Origin: Serratia sarumanii
GTDB taxonomy: Bacteria > Pseudomonadota > Gammaproteobacteria > Enterobacterales > Enterobacteriaceae
Direction of reading: 5' to 3'
DNA length: 64,000 nt
NCBI RefSeq assembly: GCF_029962605.1
Contig: NZ_CP124750.1
Location: forward strand, 4,402,001-4,466,000
The position numbers were made by a program, and so were the translations under genes. Below, piece by piece: positions 45,614 through 55,929 of this stretch. The first letter of the stretch is position 1. Each line of letters begins with the position of its first letter. The notes beneath the pieces are model-generated. The model did not search any database. It saw nothing but the letters and a program-made list of their open reading frames with translations, and had not been told where the DNA came from.

Positions 45614-45916
45614 CTAACCGGCGGTATCGACAGGCATTATCGCCTGCAGGTTGTAGAGCGCAATCAGCGTTTTCAGGCGCTCGGTGGCGCCGAAAATTTT
45701 CAGCGCGACGCCGCGCTCGCGCTGCTCTTCCTGCAGATGCAGCAACAGAGCCAGCCCGGCGGAGTCTACGCGCTGCAGTTGCGCCACGTCGATCGCGGTT
45801 TTATCCGCCATCAGCGCGTCGCGCTGCCGCCACAGCGGCTGCAGCGTTTCCCGGTCCAGTTCACCGCGCAGGATCAGCGTCTGCTGCTCTGATTCGAAGC
45901 TGAGCGCTGCCGACAT
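45614..45916 (-). CDS. mlaB: MlaB, STAS-domain subunit of the Mla transporter
   Basis: A cytosolic STAS protein that stabilises and activates MlaF in the MlaFEDB complex. It has 100 residues with the characteristic strand-loop AIDVAQLQRVDSAGLALLLHL (conserved Ser/Thr switch position). The ATG overlaps the last base of the mlaC stop (TGATG). Upstream extension of the frame is inside mlaC and excluded. Confidence 0.93.
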   Translation of the reverse strand: MSAALSFESEQQTLILRGELDRETLQPLWRQRDALMADKTAIDVAQLQRVDSAGLALLLHLQEEQRERGVALKIFGATERLKTLIALYNLQAIMPVDTAG

Positions 45917-46545
45917 CAGTTTTTCTTGTCCAGCGTGATAGGCTGCGCGGCGGCGGCCTGCAGCTGTTTGGTCAGGCCGTCGATGCCCTGAGTACGCAGC
46001 GTGGACGCCCACTCGTTCTGCTTGGTGGTGATCATGCTGACGCCTTCGGCGATCATGTCATAGGCCTGCCAATAGCCGGTTTTGCTGTTCTTGCGCCATT
46101 GGAAATCCAGACGCACCGGCGGGCGGCCGCCGTTGTCGATGATGGTGACGCGAATGGCCACGATGTCGGCATTGCCCAGCGGCTGTTCAGGCGCGATCAG
46201 GTAAGTCTGGCCGTGATACATCGCCAGCGCCTGGCCGTAAGCCTGCTCCAGGTAAGCCTGGAAGGCGGTGAAGTAAGCTTCGCGCTGCGCAGGCGTCGCC
46301 TCTTTGTAGTAGCGCCCCAGCACCAGCGCGCCGGCGTATTTCACCTGCACGAACGGCATCAGTTCCTGATGCACGATGGAGCGCAGGTAGTTCGGGTCCT
46401 GCTTGATCTTCGGCTGTTCATTCTTCAAACGGCTGAAGGTCTTCTGCGCCGCTTCTTGCATCATGCTGTAAGGATTGGTTTGGTCGGCTGCGCTCGCCAG
46501 CGGTGCAACCACCAGCAGAGCCACCATCAGTAAACGTTTAAACAT
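45916..46545 (-). CDS. mlaC: MlaC, periplasmic phospholipid shuttle
   Basis: A soluble lipid-binding protein that carries phospholipids between MlaA-OmpC and MlaD. It has 209 residues; the signal peptide (cleavage near ASA, residue 19) is followed by the NTF2-like MlaC/Ttg2D fold with [20 protein letters not shown]. Fourth gene of mlaFEDCB. Confidence 0.96.
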   Translation of the reverse strand: MFKRLLMVALLVVAPLASAADQTNPYSMMQEAAQKTFSRLKNEQPKIKQDPNYLRSIVHQELMPFVQVKYAGALVLGRYYKEATPAQREAYFTAFQAYLEQAYGQALAMYHGQTYLIAPEQPLGNADIVAIRVTIIDNGGRPPVRLDFQWRKNSKTGYWQAYDMIAEGVSMITTKQNEWASTLRTQGIDGLTKQLQAAAAQPITLDKKN

Positions 46546-46559
46546 GCAGGTATCCTCTC

Positions 46560-47108
46560 TTAATGATTTGGAACAGCGGGTTGCGGTGCGGCGCCGGCAG
46601 CCGGCTCAGCGGCCGCGTCTCCCGGTTTGGCGCTGTCCTGACCGCCGCTTTTATACAGGAACTGGCCGATCAGGTCTTCCAGAACCATGGCTGATTTGGT
46701 GTCCTGAATGGTGCCACCGTCTTTCAGGATGGCGGTGCCCATATCAGGATCTTCGAAGCCCACGTTAAGCGCCAGATATTGCTCGCCCAGCAGGCCGGAG
46801 GTGCGGATCGCCAGCGAGCTGGTATCCGGGATTTGGTCGTACTTTTTCTGGATATCCAGCGCCACGCGCGGCGTGTAGGTTTTCGAATCGAGTTCGATGT
46901 CCGCCACGCGGCCGATCACCACGCCGCCAATCTTCACCGGCGAACGCGGTTTCAGGCCGCCGATGTTGTCGAACGTCGCGTAAATGCGGTAGGTCGGCTC
47001 GCTGCCGATCGATTTAAGGTTCGCCACCTGCAGGCAGATAAACACGATGGCGCACAGCGCGATCAGCATAAATGCCCCAACCCAGATTTCACTCTTCTTC
47101 GTTTGCAT
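46560..47108 (-). CDS. mlaD: MlaD, MCE-domain subunit of the Mla transporter
   Basis: An inner-membrane anchored hexameric MCE protein that forms the lipid channel. It has 182 residues: one membrane span (about 8-28), the MCE domain (about 38-118; [21 protein letters not shown]), a C-terminal helix and a disordered Pro/Ala-rich tail. The start at [11 protein letters not shown] matches E. coli; five more upstream codons are in frame. Confidence 0.96.
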   Translation of the reverse strand: MQTKKSEIWVGAFMLIALCAIVFICLQVANLKSIGSEPTYRIYATFDNIGGLKPRSPVKIGGVVIGRVADIELDSKTYTPRVALDIQKKYDQIPDTSSLAIRTSGLLGEQYLALNVGFEDPDMGTAILKDGGTIQDTKSAMVLEDLIGQFLYKSGGQDSAKPGDAAAEPAAGAAPQPAVPNH

Positions 47109-47112
47109 CGAA

Positions 47113-47895
47113 TCAATTCCCAAACATCAGTGCTGTCAGCACGAAATCCAATCCCAACACCGCCAGTGACGAATGCACCACGGTACGCGTCGTCGCCCGG
47201 CTAATCCCTTCAGAGGTAGGCACGGCGTCGTACCCGTTGAAAATGGCAATCCAGGTTACGGTAATGGCGAATACCACGCTTTTGATCAGGCAGTTGAGCA
47301 GATCTTTTTTCCACTCTACGGCGCCCTGCATCGCCGACCAGAAGAAGCCGCTGTCGATGCCCTTCCAGTCCACGCCGACCACCGAGCCGCCCCAGATGCC
47401 GATCGCCACGAAAATGATGGTCAACAGCGGCATGCTGATCAGCCCCGCCCAGAAACGCGGCGCCACGATGCGCCGCAGCGGATCGACCGCCATCATCTCC
47501 AGGCTGGAGATCTGCTCCGTCGCCTTCATCAGGCCGATTTCCGCCGTCAGCGCGGAACCGGCGCGGCCGGCGAACAGCAGCGCCGTCACCACCGGCCCCA
47601 GCTCGCGCAGCAGCGACAGCGCCACCATCATGCCGAGGCTGGCCTCGGCGCTGTAGGTGGTGAGCACGATATAGCCCTGCAGGCCCAGCACCATGCCGAT
47701 GAACAGCCCGGAGACCATGATGATCAGCAGCGACTGCACGCCGACGCTGTAGAGCTGTTTCAACAACAGCGGCCACTGCTTGCCGGGTTCCGGCCGGCCA
47801 ATCAACGCGTTGAACAGCATCAACCCGGCGCGGCCGAAGCTGGCGCTGGTGTTGATGCCACTGCGCCCCAACGACGCTAACGCTCTTAATAACAT
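47113..47895 (-). CDS. mlaE: MlaE, permease of the Mla transporter
   Basis: The ABC permease of the retrograde phospholipid system. It has 260 residues with five or six hydrophobic spans and conserved DUF140/MlaE motifs ([24 protein letters not shown] and a coupling-helix [13 protein letters not shown]). Four bases downstream of mlaF. Confidence 0.97.
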   Translation of the reverse strand: MLLRALASLGRSGINTSASFGRAGLMLFNALIGRPEPGKQWPLLLKQLYSVGVQSLLIIMVSGLFIGMVLGLQGYIVLTTYSAEASLGMMVALSLLRELGPVVTALLFAGRAGSALTAEIGLMKATEQISSLEMMAVDPLRRIVAPRFWAGLISMPLLTIIFVAIGIWGGSVVGVDWKGIDSGFFWSAMQGAVEWKKDLLNCLIKSVVFAITVTWIAIFNGYDAVPTSEGISRATTRTVVHSSLAVLGLDFVLTALMFGN

Positions 47896-47899
47896 GAGC

Positions 47900-48715
47900 T
47901 TATTTACTCCCTAAGCCTAGCAGTTCGGTCTGATAATCCCCGGCCGGATAGCGGAACGGCACCGGCCCATCCGCTATACCATCCAGAAACTGGCGCACGC
48001 GCGCATCAGGATTGTTCTGCAATTGCTGCGTGGTGCCTTCGGCGATCACCCGGTGATCGGCCACGATATAGGCGTAGTCGGCGATGCTCAGCACCTCCGG
48101 CACGTCGTGCGACACCACGATGCAGGTAATGCCCAGCGCATGGTTCAGCTCATCTATCAGCTTGACCAGCACCCCCATGGTGATCGGATCCTGGCCGACG
48201 AAAGGTTCGTCGAACATGATCATCTCCGGGTCCAGCGCGATCGCGCGCGCCAACGCCGCCCGGCGCGCCATGCCGCCGGAAAGCTCATTGGGCATCAGCT
48301 GGGCCGCGCCGCGCAGCCCCACCGCTTCCAGCTTCATCAGCACCGTGCTGCGCAGCAGGGGTTCAGGCAGGTTGCTGTGCTCGCGCAGCGGGTAGGCCAC
48401 GTTTTCGAACACGGTCAAATCGGTGAACAGCGCGCCCGACTGGAACAGCATGCTCATCTTTTTGCGCGCGTCGTATAACTGACGGCGGGACAACGCGGGA
48501 ATGTTGTCGCCGTCGAACCAAATCTCCCCGCTGTCCGGCGCCAGCTGGCCGCCTATCAGGCGCAGCAGCGTGGTTTTGCCGATGCCCGATGGCCCCATGA
48601 TCGCCGTGACCTTACCGCGAGGCACCGTCAGGTTGATGTCTTCAAATATCCGTCGGTCGCCGCGCGAGAAGCTCATGTCGCGCACTTCGACCAAATTATC
48701 TGCCTTTTGGAGCAT
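47900..48715 (-). CDS. mlaF: MlaF, ATPase of the Mla transporter
   Basis: The ABC ATPase that drives the Mla system. It has 271 residues with Walker [10 protein letters not shown], signature [15 protein letters not shown], Walker B MIMFDEPF, and the C-terminal extension that binds MlaB ([12 protein letters not shown]). ATG 48715 is preceded by AAAGGG; a further ATG at 48739 is possible. First gene of the operon. Confidence 0.95.
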   Translation of the reverse strand: MLQKADNLVEVRDMSFSRGDRRIFEDINLTVPRGKVTAIMGPSGIGKTTLLRLIGGQLAPDSGEIWFDGDNIPALSRRQLYDARKKMSMLFQSGALFTDLTVFENVAYPLREHSNLPEPLLRSTVLMKLEAVGLRGAAQLMPNELSGGMARRAALARAIALDPEMIMFDEPFVGQDPITMGVLVKLIDELNHALGITCIVVSHDVPEVLSIADYAYIVADHRVIAEGTTQQLQNNPDARVRQFLDGIADGPVPFRYPAGDYQTELLGLGSK

Positions 48716-49018
48716 GTTAATGGACCCTTTACGACTCATCTTTTGCTGAATCTACCCGTGATGTTAAAGCAATGGGCGCAATCCGTCTCATCTTTACAAA
48801 AACTTACTGCCATTTCGCAACCAATGGTGCCATTGGTTTTACTTTTCCGCGCCACCCGGTCAAAATTGGCGCCATAACGAAAAAAAACGAAACTGTTCAA
48901 CTATTAGCCGGGAAAAACCGTTGCTGCGGCTCACGCGCGCGCAACGGAGGGCAAGCAATACCGCCGCATTGACGGCTTTAACCAACGAACCGGGATAATA
49001 CCCGACAAAGGACCCTGC
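48716..49018. other. mlaF-yrbG divergent promoter region
   Basis: A gap of 303 bases with no gene. It holds divergent promoters for the mla operon and yrbG; I see no clear operator. The yrbG ribosome binding site AAAGGA lies near its right end. Confidence 0.6.
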
Positions 49019-49996
49019 ATGTTTCTCGCGATAGCATTATTAATCGTTGGTTTATTTCTACTGGTGTATGGTGCAGACCGCTTAGTTTATGGTGCTGCCG
49101 TGATTTCCCGCTCGCTCGGCGTCCCGCCGTTGATCATCGGCATGACCATCGTCGGCATCGGCACTTCGCTGCCGGAGCTGATCGTGTCCACCACCGCCGC
49201 GCTGAACGGGCAGATAGATATGGCCGTTGGCAACGTATTAGGTTCCAACATCACCAACATCTTATTGATCCTGGGCGTGGCGGCGCTGATTCACCCGCTG
49301 GCCGCGCGTTCCGAGATACTGCGGCGCGAACTGCCGTTGATGTTAGCGGTCACAGTATTGTGCGGTTTCGTGTTGATGGACGGCACCCTGAGCAGGCTGG
49401 ACGGCGTGCTGCTGCTGGCCGCCGCCGCCGGCTTCATCCTGCTGATGCTGAAAATCGCCCGGCTGGCGCAGCGCGAGGGCAGCGACAGCCTGACCATGGA
49501 GCAGATCGCCGAGCTGCCGCAGGACAGCAGCAACACCGTGGCGGTGCTGTGGCTGGTGCTGGCGTTTATCATTCTGCCGCTCTCTTCCAGAATGGTGGTC
49601 GATAACGCGACGGTGATTGCGCACTATTTCGGCCTGAGCGAACTGGTGGTCGGCTTGACCATTATTGCCATCGGCACCAGCCTGCCCGAATTGGCTACCT
49701 CCATCGCCGGGGCGCTGAAGGGCGAGGATGATATGGCGATTGGAAATATCATCGGCTCCAATATTTTCAACACGGTGATCGTGCTGGGCGTCCCCGCCCT
49801 GCTGTCGCCGGGCAGCGTAGACGCCGCCGCCTTCCAGCGCGATTACTGGGTGATGCTGGCGGCCAGCGTGCTGCTGAGCGTACTGTGCATCGGCCGCAAG
49901 CATCGCATCGGTCACCTGGCGGGCGCTCTGTTATTATGTGGCTTTATTGCGTATCTTGCGGTGCTGTTCTTTAACCCTTTCAGTACTTTCGGCTAA
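49019..49996 (+). CDS. yrbG: YrbG, CaCA-family cation/Ca2+:H+ or Na+ exchanger
   Basis: A 325-residue polytopic protein with two inverted halves, each carrying the alpha-repeat GxGTSLPEL (first IVGIGTSLPELIVSTTAA, second IAIGTSLPELATSIAGA) followed by a GNxxGSNI motif. These are hallmarks of the Ca2+/cation antiporter family, with about ten spans. It is the first gene of yrbG-kdsD-kdsC-lptCAB. Confidence 0.95.
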   Translation: MFLAIALLIVGLFLLVYGADRLVYGAAVISRSLGVPPLIIGMTIVGIGTSLPELIVSTTAALNGQIDMAVGNVLGSNITNILLILGVAALIHPLAARSEILRRELPLMLAVTVLCGFVLMDGTLSRLDGVLLLAAAAGFILLMLKIARLAQREGSDSLTMEQIAELPQDSSNTVAVLWLVLAFIILPLSSRMVVDNATVIAHYFGLSELVVGLTIIAIGTSLPELATSIAGALKGEDDMAIGNIIGSNIFNTVIVLGVPALLSPGSVDAAAFQRDYWVMLAASVLLSVLCIGRKHRIGHLAGALLLCGFIAYLAVLFFNPFSTFG

Positions 49997-50012
49997 ACCG
50001 ACGGGAATGAGT

Positions 50013-50999
50013 ATGTCGAACATTGAGTTGCAACCGGGCTTCGATTTTCAGCAGGCCGGCAAAGAAGTGCTTCAGATAGAGCGTGAAGGGCTGGCTCAGC
50101 TCGACAGCTACATCAACGCAGACTTCACCCGCGCCTGCGAAACGATCGCCGCCTGCGGCGGCAAAGTGGTGGTGATGGGCATGGGCAAATCCGGCCATAT
50201 CGGCTGCAAGATCGCCGCGACCTTCGCCAGCACCGGCACCCCCTCATTCTTCGTTCACCCGGCGGAGGCCAGCCATGGCGATTTGGGCATGGTCACCCCA
50301 CAGGACATCGTGCTCGCCATCTCCAACTCCGGCGAGTCCAGCGAGATCCTGGCGCTGATCCCGGTATTGAAACGCCAGCAGATCACCCTCATCTGTATGA
50401 CCAACAATCCGGAAAGCTCGATGGGCAAGGCGGCGGATATCCACCTGTGCATCAAGGTGCCGCAGGAAGCCTGCCCGCTGGGGCTGGCGCCGACCACCAG
50501 CACCACCGCCACGCTGGTGATGGGCGATGCGCTGGCCGTCGCGCTGCTGAAAGCGCGCGGTTTCACGCAGGAAGATTTCGCGCTGTCGCATCCGGGCGGC
50601 GCACTCGGCCGCAAACTGCTGCTGCGGGTTAGCGATATCATGCACAGCGGCGACGAAATGCCCCACGTCAGCGCCGACGCCTCGTTGCGCGACGCGCTGC
50701 TGGAAATTACCCGCAAAAATCTGGGCCTGACGGTTGTCTGCGACGATTTGATGAAAATCGCCGGCATCTTCACCGACGGCGACCTGCGCCGGGTATTCGA
50801 CATGGGCATCAACCTGCACGAGGCGAAGATCGCCGATGTCATGACGCCGGGCGGCGTACGGGTGCGCCCCAACATCCTGGCGGTCGATGCATTGAACCTG
50901 ATGCAACAACGCCACATCACCGCGCTGCTGGTTGCCGATGGCGACCAGTTGCTGGGTGTGGTACATATGCATGACATGCTGCGCGCCGGCGTCGTTTAA
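50013..50999 (+). CDS. kdsD: KdsD, arabinose-5-phosphate isomerase
   Basis: Converts ribulose-5-phosphate to arabinose-5-phosphate for Kdo synthesis. It has 328 residues: a SIS domain (about 35-175; GMGKSGHIGCK) and two CBS domains (about 205-265 and 275-328). The catalytic histidine region (SHPGGALGRK) is intact. ATG 50013 gives the E. coli length, with GGGA at good spacing; an ATG two codons earlier is less favoured. Confidence 0.96.
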   Translation: MSNIELQPGFDFQQAGKEVLQIEREGLAQLDSYINADFTRACETIAACGGKVVVMGMGKSGHIGCKIAATFASTGTPSFFVHPAEASHGDLGMVTPQDIVLAISNSGESSEILALIPVLKRQQITLICMTNNPESSMGKAADIHLCIKVPQEACPLGLAPTTSTTATLVMGDALAVALLKARGFTQEDFALSHPGGALGRKLLLRVSDIMHSGDEMPHVSADASLRDALLEITRKNLGLTVVCDDLMKIAGIFTDGDLRRVFDMGINLHEAKIADVMTPGGVRVRPNILAVDALNLMQQRHITALLVADGDQLLGVVHMHDMLRAGVV

Positions 51000-51016
51000 T
51001 TAAGGAATAGAACGGA

Positions 51017-51571
51017 ATGGGTATGGTAGAAACCTGCTACGGGCCGGTAGAACAAGAGGTTATGGCGCGTGCCGGGAACATCCGCCTGTTGATTTGCGAC
51101 GTTGACGGCGTGCTGTCGGACGGCCTGATCTTCATGGGCAACAACGGTGAAGAATTGAAAGCGTTCAACGTGCGCGACGGCTACGGCATCCGCTGCTTGA
51201 AAACCTCGGACATCGAGGTGGCGATCATCACCGGTCGCTCCGCCAAGCTGCTGGAAGACCGCGCGCAGACGCTCGGTATCACCCATCTGTATCAGGGGCA
51301 ATCCGATAAGCTTTTGGCCTTCCGCGAACTGTTGGATAAACTGTCGTTAACGGCGGATCAGGTCGCCTATATCGGCGATGACCTGATCGACTGGCCGGTA
51401 ATGGCGCAGGTCGGCCTGGCGGTCGCGGTGGCGGACGCCCACCCGCTGCTGACGCCGCGCGCCCACTACGTCACCCGCATTGCCGGCGGCCGCGGCGCGG
51501 TGCGCGAACTGTGCGACATCATTCTTTTGGCTCAAAATAAGCTGGAGGACGCCAAAGGGCTGTCGATATGA
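51017..51571 (+). CDS. kdsC: KdsC, Kdo-8-phosphate phosphatase
   Basis: A HAD-superfamily C0 phosphatase that releases Kdo. It has 184 residues, with motif I CDVDGVLSDG (nucleophile Asp and acid/base Asp), motif II ITGRSAK, and motif IV YIGDDLIDWP. It overlaps lptC by four bases (ATGA). Confidence 0.96.
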   Translation: MGMVETCYGPVEQEVMARAGNIRLLICDVDGVLSDGLIFMGNNGEELKAFNVRDGYGIRCLKTSDIEVAIITGRSAKLLEDRAQTLGITHLYQGQSDKLLAFRELLDKLSLTADQVAYIGDDLIDWPVMAQVGLAVAVADAHPLLTPRAHYVTRIAGGRGAVRELCDIILLAQNKLEDAKGLSI

Positions 51572-52146
51572 GTAAAACCAAACTGTGGATCACCATCCTG
51601 TTGACGGTGATCGTTCTGGCGCTGATCGGCTGGAACATGACGGATTTTAGCGACGACACGGCCCCTGGCCCGGTCAACGATAAGGATCCGACCTACCAGA
51701 GCCAGCACACGGTCACCGTGGTGTACAACCCGGCCGGCAAGCTGAATTACAAACTGGTGGCGGAAGACGCGAAGTATTACACCGCCGGCGAGCTGAGCTG
51801 GTTCACCCAGCCGGTGATGACGCTGTTCGATGAGAATGCGGTGGCCACCTGGTCAGTTCGCGCCGATCGCGCCAAACTGACTAAAGACCGGATGCTGTAT
51901 CTGTATGGTCACGTCGAGGTAAACAGCCTGACCACCACCTCGCAGCTGGAAAAAATTAAGACGGACAACGCTCAGGTAAACCTGGTCACCCAGGACGTCA
52001 CCTCCGATGACGAAGTCACGATTTACGGGACCAATTTTACCTCTAACGGCATGAAAATGCGTGGGAACCTGCGGACCAAAACCGCTGAGCTGATTGATAA
52101 GGTTAAGACCAACTATGAAATTCAGAACCAAAAACCAACTCCGTAA
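51568..52146 (+). CDS. lptC: LptC, LPS transport bitopic protein
   Basis: Receives LPS from LptB2FG and passes it to LptA. It has 192 residues with an N-terminal membrane span (about 7-25) that regulates the ABC ATPase, then a periplasmic beta-jellyroll. Its 3' end overlaps lptA by 32 bases, as in E. coli. Confidence 0.96.
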   Translation: MSKTKLWITILLTVIVLALIGWNMTDFSDDTAPGPVNDKDPTYQSQHTVTVVYNPAGKLNYKLVAEDAKYYTAGELSWFTQPVMTLFDENAVATWSVRADRAKLTKDRMLYLYGHVEVNSLTTTSQLEKIKTDNAQVNLVTQDVTSDDEVTIYGTNFTSNGMKMRGNLRTKTAELIDKVKTNYEIQNQKPTP

Positions 52147-52654
52147 CCTGTTGCTCGGCAGCTTAGTTTTGGCCGCCAGCGCCCCCGCTCTGGCGCTGAA
52201 ATCCGACTCCAGCCAGCCGGTCAGCATCGACTCGCTCAAGCAGTCGTTGGACATGCAGAGCAACGTCAGCACCTTCACCGACAACGTGGTGATCAAGCAA
52301 GGCACCATCGATATTCGCGCCGACAAGGTGGTGGTCACCCGCCCGGGCGGAGATCAGAATAAGACCTATATTGAAGCGTTCGGCAACCCGGTAACCTTCT
52401 ACCAGATGCAGGACAGCGGCAAGCCGGTCAAAGGCCACGCGCAGAAAGTGCGTTACGACGTGGCGACCCAGCTGGTGACCCTGACGGGCAACGCCTATCT
52501 GGAGCAGCTCGACAGCAACGTGAAAGGCGATCGCATCACCTATCTGGTGCAACAGCAGCAAATGCAGGCGTTTAGCGACAAAGGCAAACGCGTGACAACG
52601 GTTCTGGTACCGTCGCAGTTGCAAGACAAAAACGAGCAGAAAAAGAGTAACTAA
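52115..52654 (+). CDS. lptA: LptA, periplasmic LPS bridge protein
   Basis: Oligomerises head-to-tail to form the periplasmic LPS bridge to LptDE. It has 179 residues with signal peptide (cleavage after ALA, near residue 28) and the OstA beta-jellyroll domain. The start MKFRTKNQL at 52115 lies within lptC; seven further upstream codons are in frame. Confidence 0.96.
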   Translation: MKFRTKNQLRNLLLGSLVLAASAPALALKSDSSQPVSIDSLKQSLDMQSNVSTFTDNVVIKQGTIDIRADKVVVTRPGGDQNKTYIEAFGNPVTFYQMQDSGKPVKGHAQKVRYDVATQLVTLTGNAYLEQLDSNVKGDRITYLVQQQQMQAFSDKGKRVTTVLVPSQLQDKNEQKKSN

Positions 52655-52660
52655 TCACTT

Positions 52661-53386
52661 ATGGCAACACTCATCGCAGAAAACCTGGCGAAAGCCTACA
52701 AGGGCCGTAAAGTTGTCGAAGACGTCAGCCTGAAAGTGAAATCCGGCGAGATCGTCGGCCTGCTCGGGCCGAACGGCGCCGGTAAAACCACCACCTTCTA
52801 CATGGTGGTCGGCATCGTGCCACGCGACGCCGGGCGCATCGTGATCGACGAAGAAGACATCAGTCTGCTGCCGCTGCACGCCCGCGCGCGCCGCGGCATC
52901 GGTTACCTGCCGCAGGAAGCCTCGATCTTCCGCCGCCTGAGCGTGTACGACAACCTGATGGCGGTGCTGGAGATTCGCCCCGACCTCACCAGCGAACAGC
53001 GCGAAGACCGCGCCAAGGAGCTGATGGAAGAGTTCCATATCTCCCATCTGCGCGACAGCCTCGGCCAGGCGCTGTCCGGCGGTGAGCGTCGCCGTGTCGA
53101 AATCGCCCGCGCGCTGGCGGCCAACCCGAAATTCATACTGCTGGACGAACCCTTCGCCGGGGTGGATCCGATCTCCGTTATCGATATCAAGAAAATCATC
53201 GAGCACCTGCGTGACAGCGGCCTGGGCGTGCTGATCACCGACCACAACGTGCGCGAGACGCTGGACGTGTGTGAACGCGCCTACATCGTCAGCCAGGGCA
53301 AACTGATTGCTCACGGCACGCCGGATGCTATTCTGGCCGACGAGCAGGTTAAACGCGTTTATCTGGGCGAAGAGTTCCGCCTCTAA
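52661..53386 (+). CDS. lptB: LptB, LPS export ATPase
   Basis: The cytosolic ATPase of LptB2FG. It has 241 residues with Walker [12 protein letters not shown]-loop YLPQEASIF, signature [15 protein letters not shown], Walker [11 protein letters not shown], and switch histidine in ITDHNVRE. Six bases after lptA. Confidence 0.98.
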   Translation: MATLIAENLAKAYKGRKVVEDVSLKVKSGEIVGLLGPNGAGKTTTFYMVVGIVPRDAGRIVIDEEDISLLPLHARARRGIGYLPQEASIFRRLSVYDNLMAVLEIRPDLTSEQREDRAKELMEEFHISHLRDSLGQALSGGERRRVEIARALAANPKFILLDEPFAGVDPISVIDIKKIIEHLRDSGLGVLITDHNVRETLDVCERAYIVSQGKLIAHGTPDAILADEQVKRVYLGEEFRL

Positions 53387-53438
53387 GCGCCGGCGCGCCC
53401 TGCGGGGCGACACCGTTAACGGAAGTAGACAGAAAACT

Positions 53439-54872
53439 ATGAAGCAAGGTTTGCAACTCAGGCTCAGCCAACAGCTGGCCATGACTCCTCAGCTCCAGCA
53501 GGCGATCCGCCTGCTGCAGTTGTCCACGCTTGAGCTTCAGCAAGAAATCCAGCTGGCGCTGGAGAGCAATCCGCTGCTTGAACAGACCGATCTGCACGAC
53601 GAAATCGACGCCAAAGAAACCCAGGAGACCGAGGGGCTCGATACCCGCGAGGCGCTGGAACAGAAAGACATGCCGGAAGAGCTGCCGCTGGACGCCACCT
53701 GGGATGAGATCTACACCGCCGGCACGCCGTCCGGCACCGGCACCGACTACAGCGACGACGAACTGCCGGTCTATCAGGGCGAGACCACCCAAACGCTGCA
53801 GGATTACCTGATGTGGCAGGTGGATCTGACGCCGTTCTCCGATACCGACGCCGCCATCGCCACCTCCATCGTCGACGCGGTGGACGACACCGGCTATCTC
53901 ACCGTGCCGCTGGAAGACATTCTGGAAAGCCTGGGCGACGAGAACGTGACCCTCGAGGAAGTCGAGGCGGTATTGAAGCGCGTGCAGCGTTTCGATCCGA
54001 TCGGCGTCGCCGCGCGCGATCTGCGCGATTGCCTGCTGGTGCAGCTCTCCCAATACGCCAAAGACACCCCTTACCTGGCCGAAGCGCGGCTGATCATCAG
54101 CGACCATCTGGATCTGTTGGCCAACCACGACTTTCGCAGCCTGATGCGATCAACCCGGCTAAAAGAAGATACACTGAAAGAAGCGATGCTGCTGATTCAG
54201 TCGCTCGATCCGCGCCCGGGGCAGTCGATCAATACCGGCGAGTCGGAATACGTGATCCCGGACGTGCTGGTGCGCAAGACGCAGAACAAATGGACGGTCG
54301 AGCTCAACGGCGACAGCGTGCCGCGTTTGAAGATCAATCAGCAGTACGCCGCGCTGGGCAACAGCGCCCGCAGCGAAGCCGACGGCCAGTTTATCCGCAG
54401 CAACCTGCAGGAAGCCAAGTGGCTGATTAAAAGCCTGGAGAGCCGCAACGAGACGCTGCTGAAGGTCACCCGCTGCATCGTCAGCCAACAGCAGGCGTTC
54501 TTCGAGCAAGGCGAAGAGTTTATGAAACCCATGGTGCTGGCGGATATCGCCCAGGCCGTGGAGATGCATGAATCGACGATCTCGCGCGTCACCACGCAGA
54601 AGTTTCTGCACAGCCCACGCGGCATTTTTGAATTGAAGTATTTCTTCTCCAGCCACGTGAATACCGACAGCGGCGGCGAAGCCTCCTCGACGGCGATCCG
54701 CGCGTTGGTGAAGAAATTGATTGCGGCGGAAAACCCCGCCAAGCCACTCAGCGACAGCAAGCTGGCCACCCTGCTCGCCGATCAGGGGATCATCGTGGCG
54801 CGGCGCACCGTCGCCAAGTACCGAGAGTCTTTGTCCATCCCGCCGTCGAACCAGCGTAAACAGTTGGTTTGA
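53439..54872 (+). CDS. rpoN: RpoN, sigma-54 factor
   Basis: The alternative sigma for nitrogen and other enhancer-dependent genes. It has 477 residues: glutamine-rich region I ([21 protein letters not shown]), acidic region II, a core-binding domain, a helix-turn-helix, and the C-terminal RpoN box [10 protein letters not shown] that reads the -24 element. Started at ATG 53439, 52 bases after lptB; the long upstream frame lies within lptB. Confidence 0.98.
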   Translation: MKQGLQLRLSQQLAMTPQLQQAIRLLQLSTLELQQEIQLALESNPLLEQTDLHDEIDAKETQETEGLDTREALEQKDMPEELPLDATWDEIYTAGTPSGTGTDYSDDELPVYQGETTQTLQDYLMWQVDLTPFSDTDAAIATSIVDAVDDTGYLTVPLEDILESLGDENVTLEEVEAVLKRVQRFDPIGVAARDLRDCLLVQLSQYAKDTPYLAEARLIISDHLDLLANHDFRSLMRSTRLKEDTLKEAMLLIQSLDPRPGQSINTGESEYVIPDVLVRKTQNKWTVELNGDSVPRLKINQQYAALGNSARSEADGQFIRSNLQEAKWLIKSLESRNETLLKVTRCIVSQQQAFFEQGEEFMKPMVLADIAQAVEMHESTISRVTTQKFLHSPRGIFELKYFFSSHVNTDSGGEASSTAIRALVKKLIAAENPAKPLSDSKLATLLADQGIIVARRTVAKYRESLSIPPSNQRKQLV

Positions 54873-54895
54873 CCTCTATTGAGAAGGAAGACACT

Positions 54896-55183
54896 ATGCA
54901 GCTCAACATTACCGGACACCACATCGAAATCACCGATCCGTTGCGCGAGTTCGTGAACAACAAGTTCGCCAAACTCGAACAGTATTTTGATCGCATTAAT
55001 CAGGTGTATGTTGTATTAAGTGTGGAAAAAGTGCAGCAAATTGCGGAAGCAACGGTGCACGTGAATGGAGGCGAGTTGCACGCCACCTCGGAAGACGAGA
55101 ATATGTATGCCGCAATTGATACGCTGATCGACAAATTGGCACGTCAATTGAACAAACATAAAGACAAATTGAAGCAACACTGA
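54896..55183 (+). CDS. hpf: Hpf, short hibernation-promoting factor
   Basis: Drives 100S ribosome formation in stationary phase. It has 95 residues (short form, no C-terminal dimerisation domain), beginning MQLNITGHHIEITD. It is 23 bases after rpoN behind GAAGGAAG. Conserved neighbour of rpoN and the nitrogen PTS genes. Confidence 0.97.
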   Translation: MQLNITGHHIEITDPLREFVNNKFAKLEQYFDRINQVYVVLSVEKVQQIAEATVHVNGGELHATSEDENMYAAIDTLIDKLARQLNKHKDKLKQH

Positions 55184-55286
55184 CACCCTAACCCACTCCA
55201 TGAGGCGGCATCCGTCGCCGCCTCGCCCTTCGGCGCGTGACCCGCATGGGTGACGCGCCGAACGGTAATCAGGGTTAAAACCGACG

Positions 55287-55325
55287 AAAAACCGCCTTGC
55301 CGGGTGCGCCCGGCGGCGCGGTTTT
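55287..55325 (+). terminator. Terminator-like hairpin in the hpf-ptsN gap
   Basis: Outer arms AAAACCGC (55287-55294) and GCGGTTTT (55318-55325) and inner arms GCCGGG/CCCGGC (55299-55304 with 55309-55314) form an extended hairpin. It lies 13 bases before the ptsN start and ends in only four T, so it may attenuate rather than stop rpoN-hpf transcription. Confidence 0.5.
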
Positions 55326-55338
55326 AAGTGAAGATGAG

Positions 55339-55800
55339 ATGAACAACGAATATATGCAATTAAGCTCGGTGTTAAACATCGAGTGCACCAAAAGCTCGGT
55401 ACACTGCACCAGCAAGAAGCGGGCTTTGGAAATTATCAGCGAACTGGCCGCCAAACAGCTCAATCTACCTTCGCAGGTGGTGTTTGACGCGGTTCTCACC
55501 CGGGAGCGCATGGGCAGCACCGGTATCGGCAACGGTATCGCCATTCCCCACGGCAAACTGGAAGAGGACACACTGCGGGCCGTTGGCGTGTTTATCCGTC
55601 TCGACCAACCCATCGCTTTCGACGCTATCGACAACCAGCCGGTCGACCTGCTGTTCGCGCTGCTGGTGCCTGCCGATCAGTGCAAAACCCATTTGCATAC
55701 CCTGTCGCTGGTCGCCAAACGCCTGGCCGACAAAACCGTATGCCGCCGCCTGCGCGCCGCGCAAAGCGACGAAGAACTTTACCAAATCATCACCGAGTGA
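55339..55800 (+). CDS. ptsN: PtsN, EIIA-Ntr of the nitrogen PTS
   Basis: Phosphoryl acceptor of PtsP-NPr-EIIA-Ntr; the dephospho form regulates K+ uptake and other targets. It has 153 residues with the active histidine in GIAIPHGK (His71) and the conserved QPVDLLFALLVP stretch. Started at ATG 55339; the frame upstream runs through the hairpin and is not favoured. Confidence 0.96.
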   Translation: MNNEYMQLSSVLNIECTKSSVHCTSKKRALEIISELAAKQLNLPSQVVFDAVLTRERMGSTGIGNGIAIPHGKLEEDTLRAVGVFIRLDQPIAFDAIDNQPVDLLFALLVPADQCKTHLHTLSLVAKRLADKTVCRRLRAAQSDEELYQIITE

Positions 55801-55929
55801 TGCCCGGCCGGCGTGACTTCCAGCCCGGATAACGTTACTGTTTCACGATGATGGATCCGGCCTCGGCCGGAATAACAAAGTTTCCACCGGTGGCGATGAA
55901 CGCCGCCGCGATGCCAGGGGAGTTGCCAC

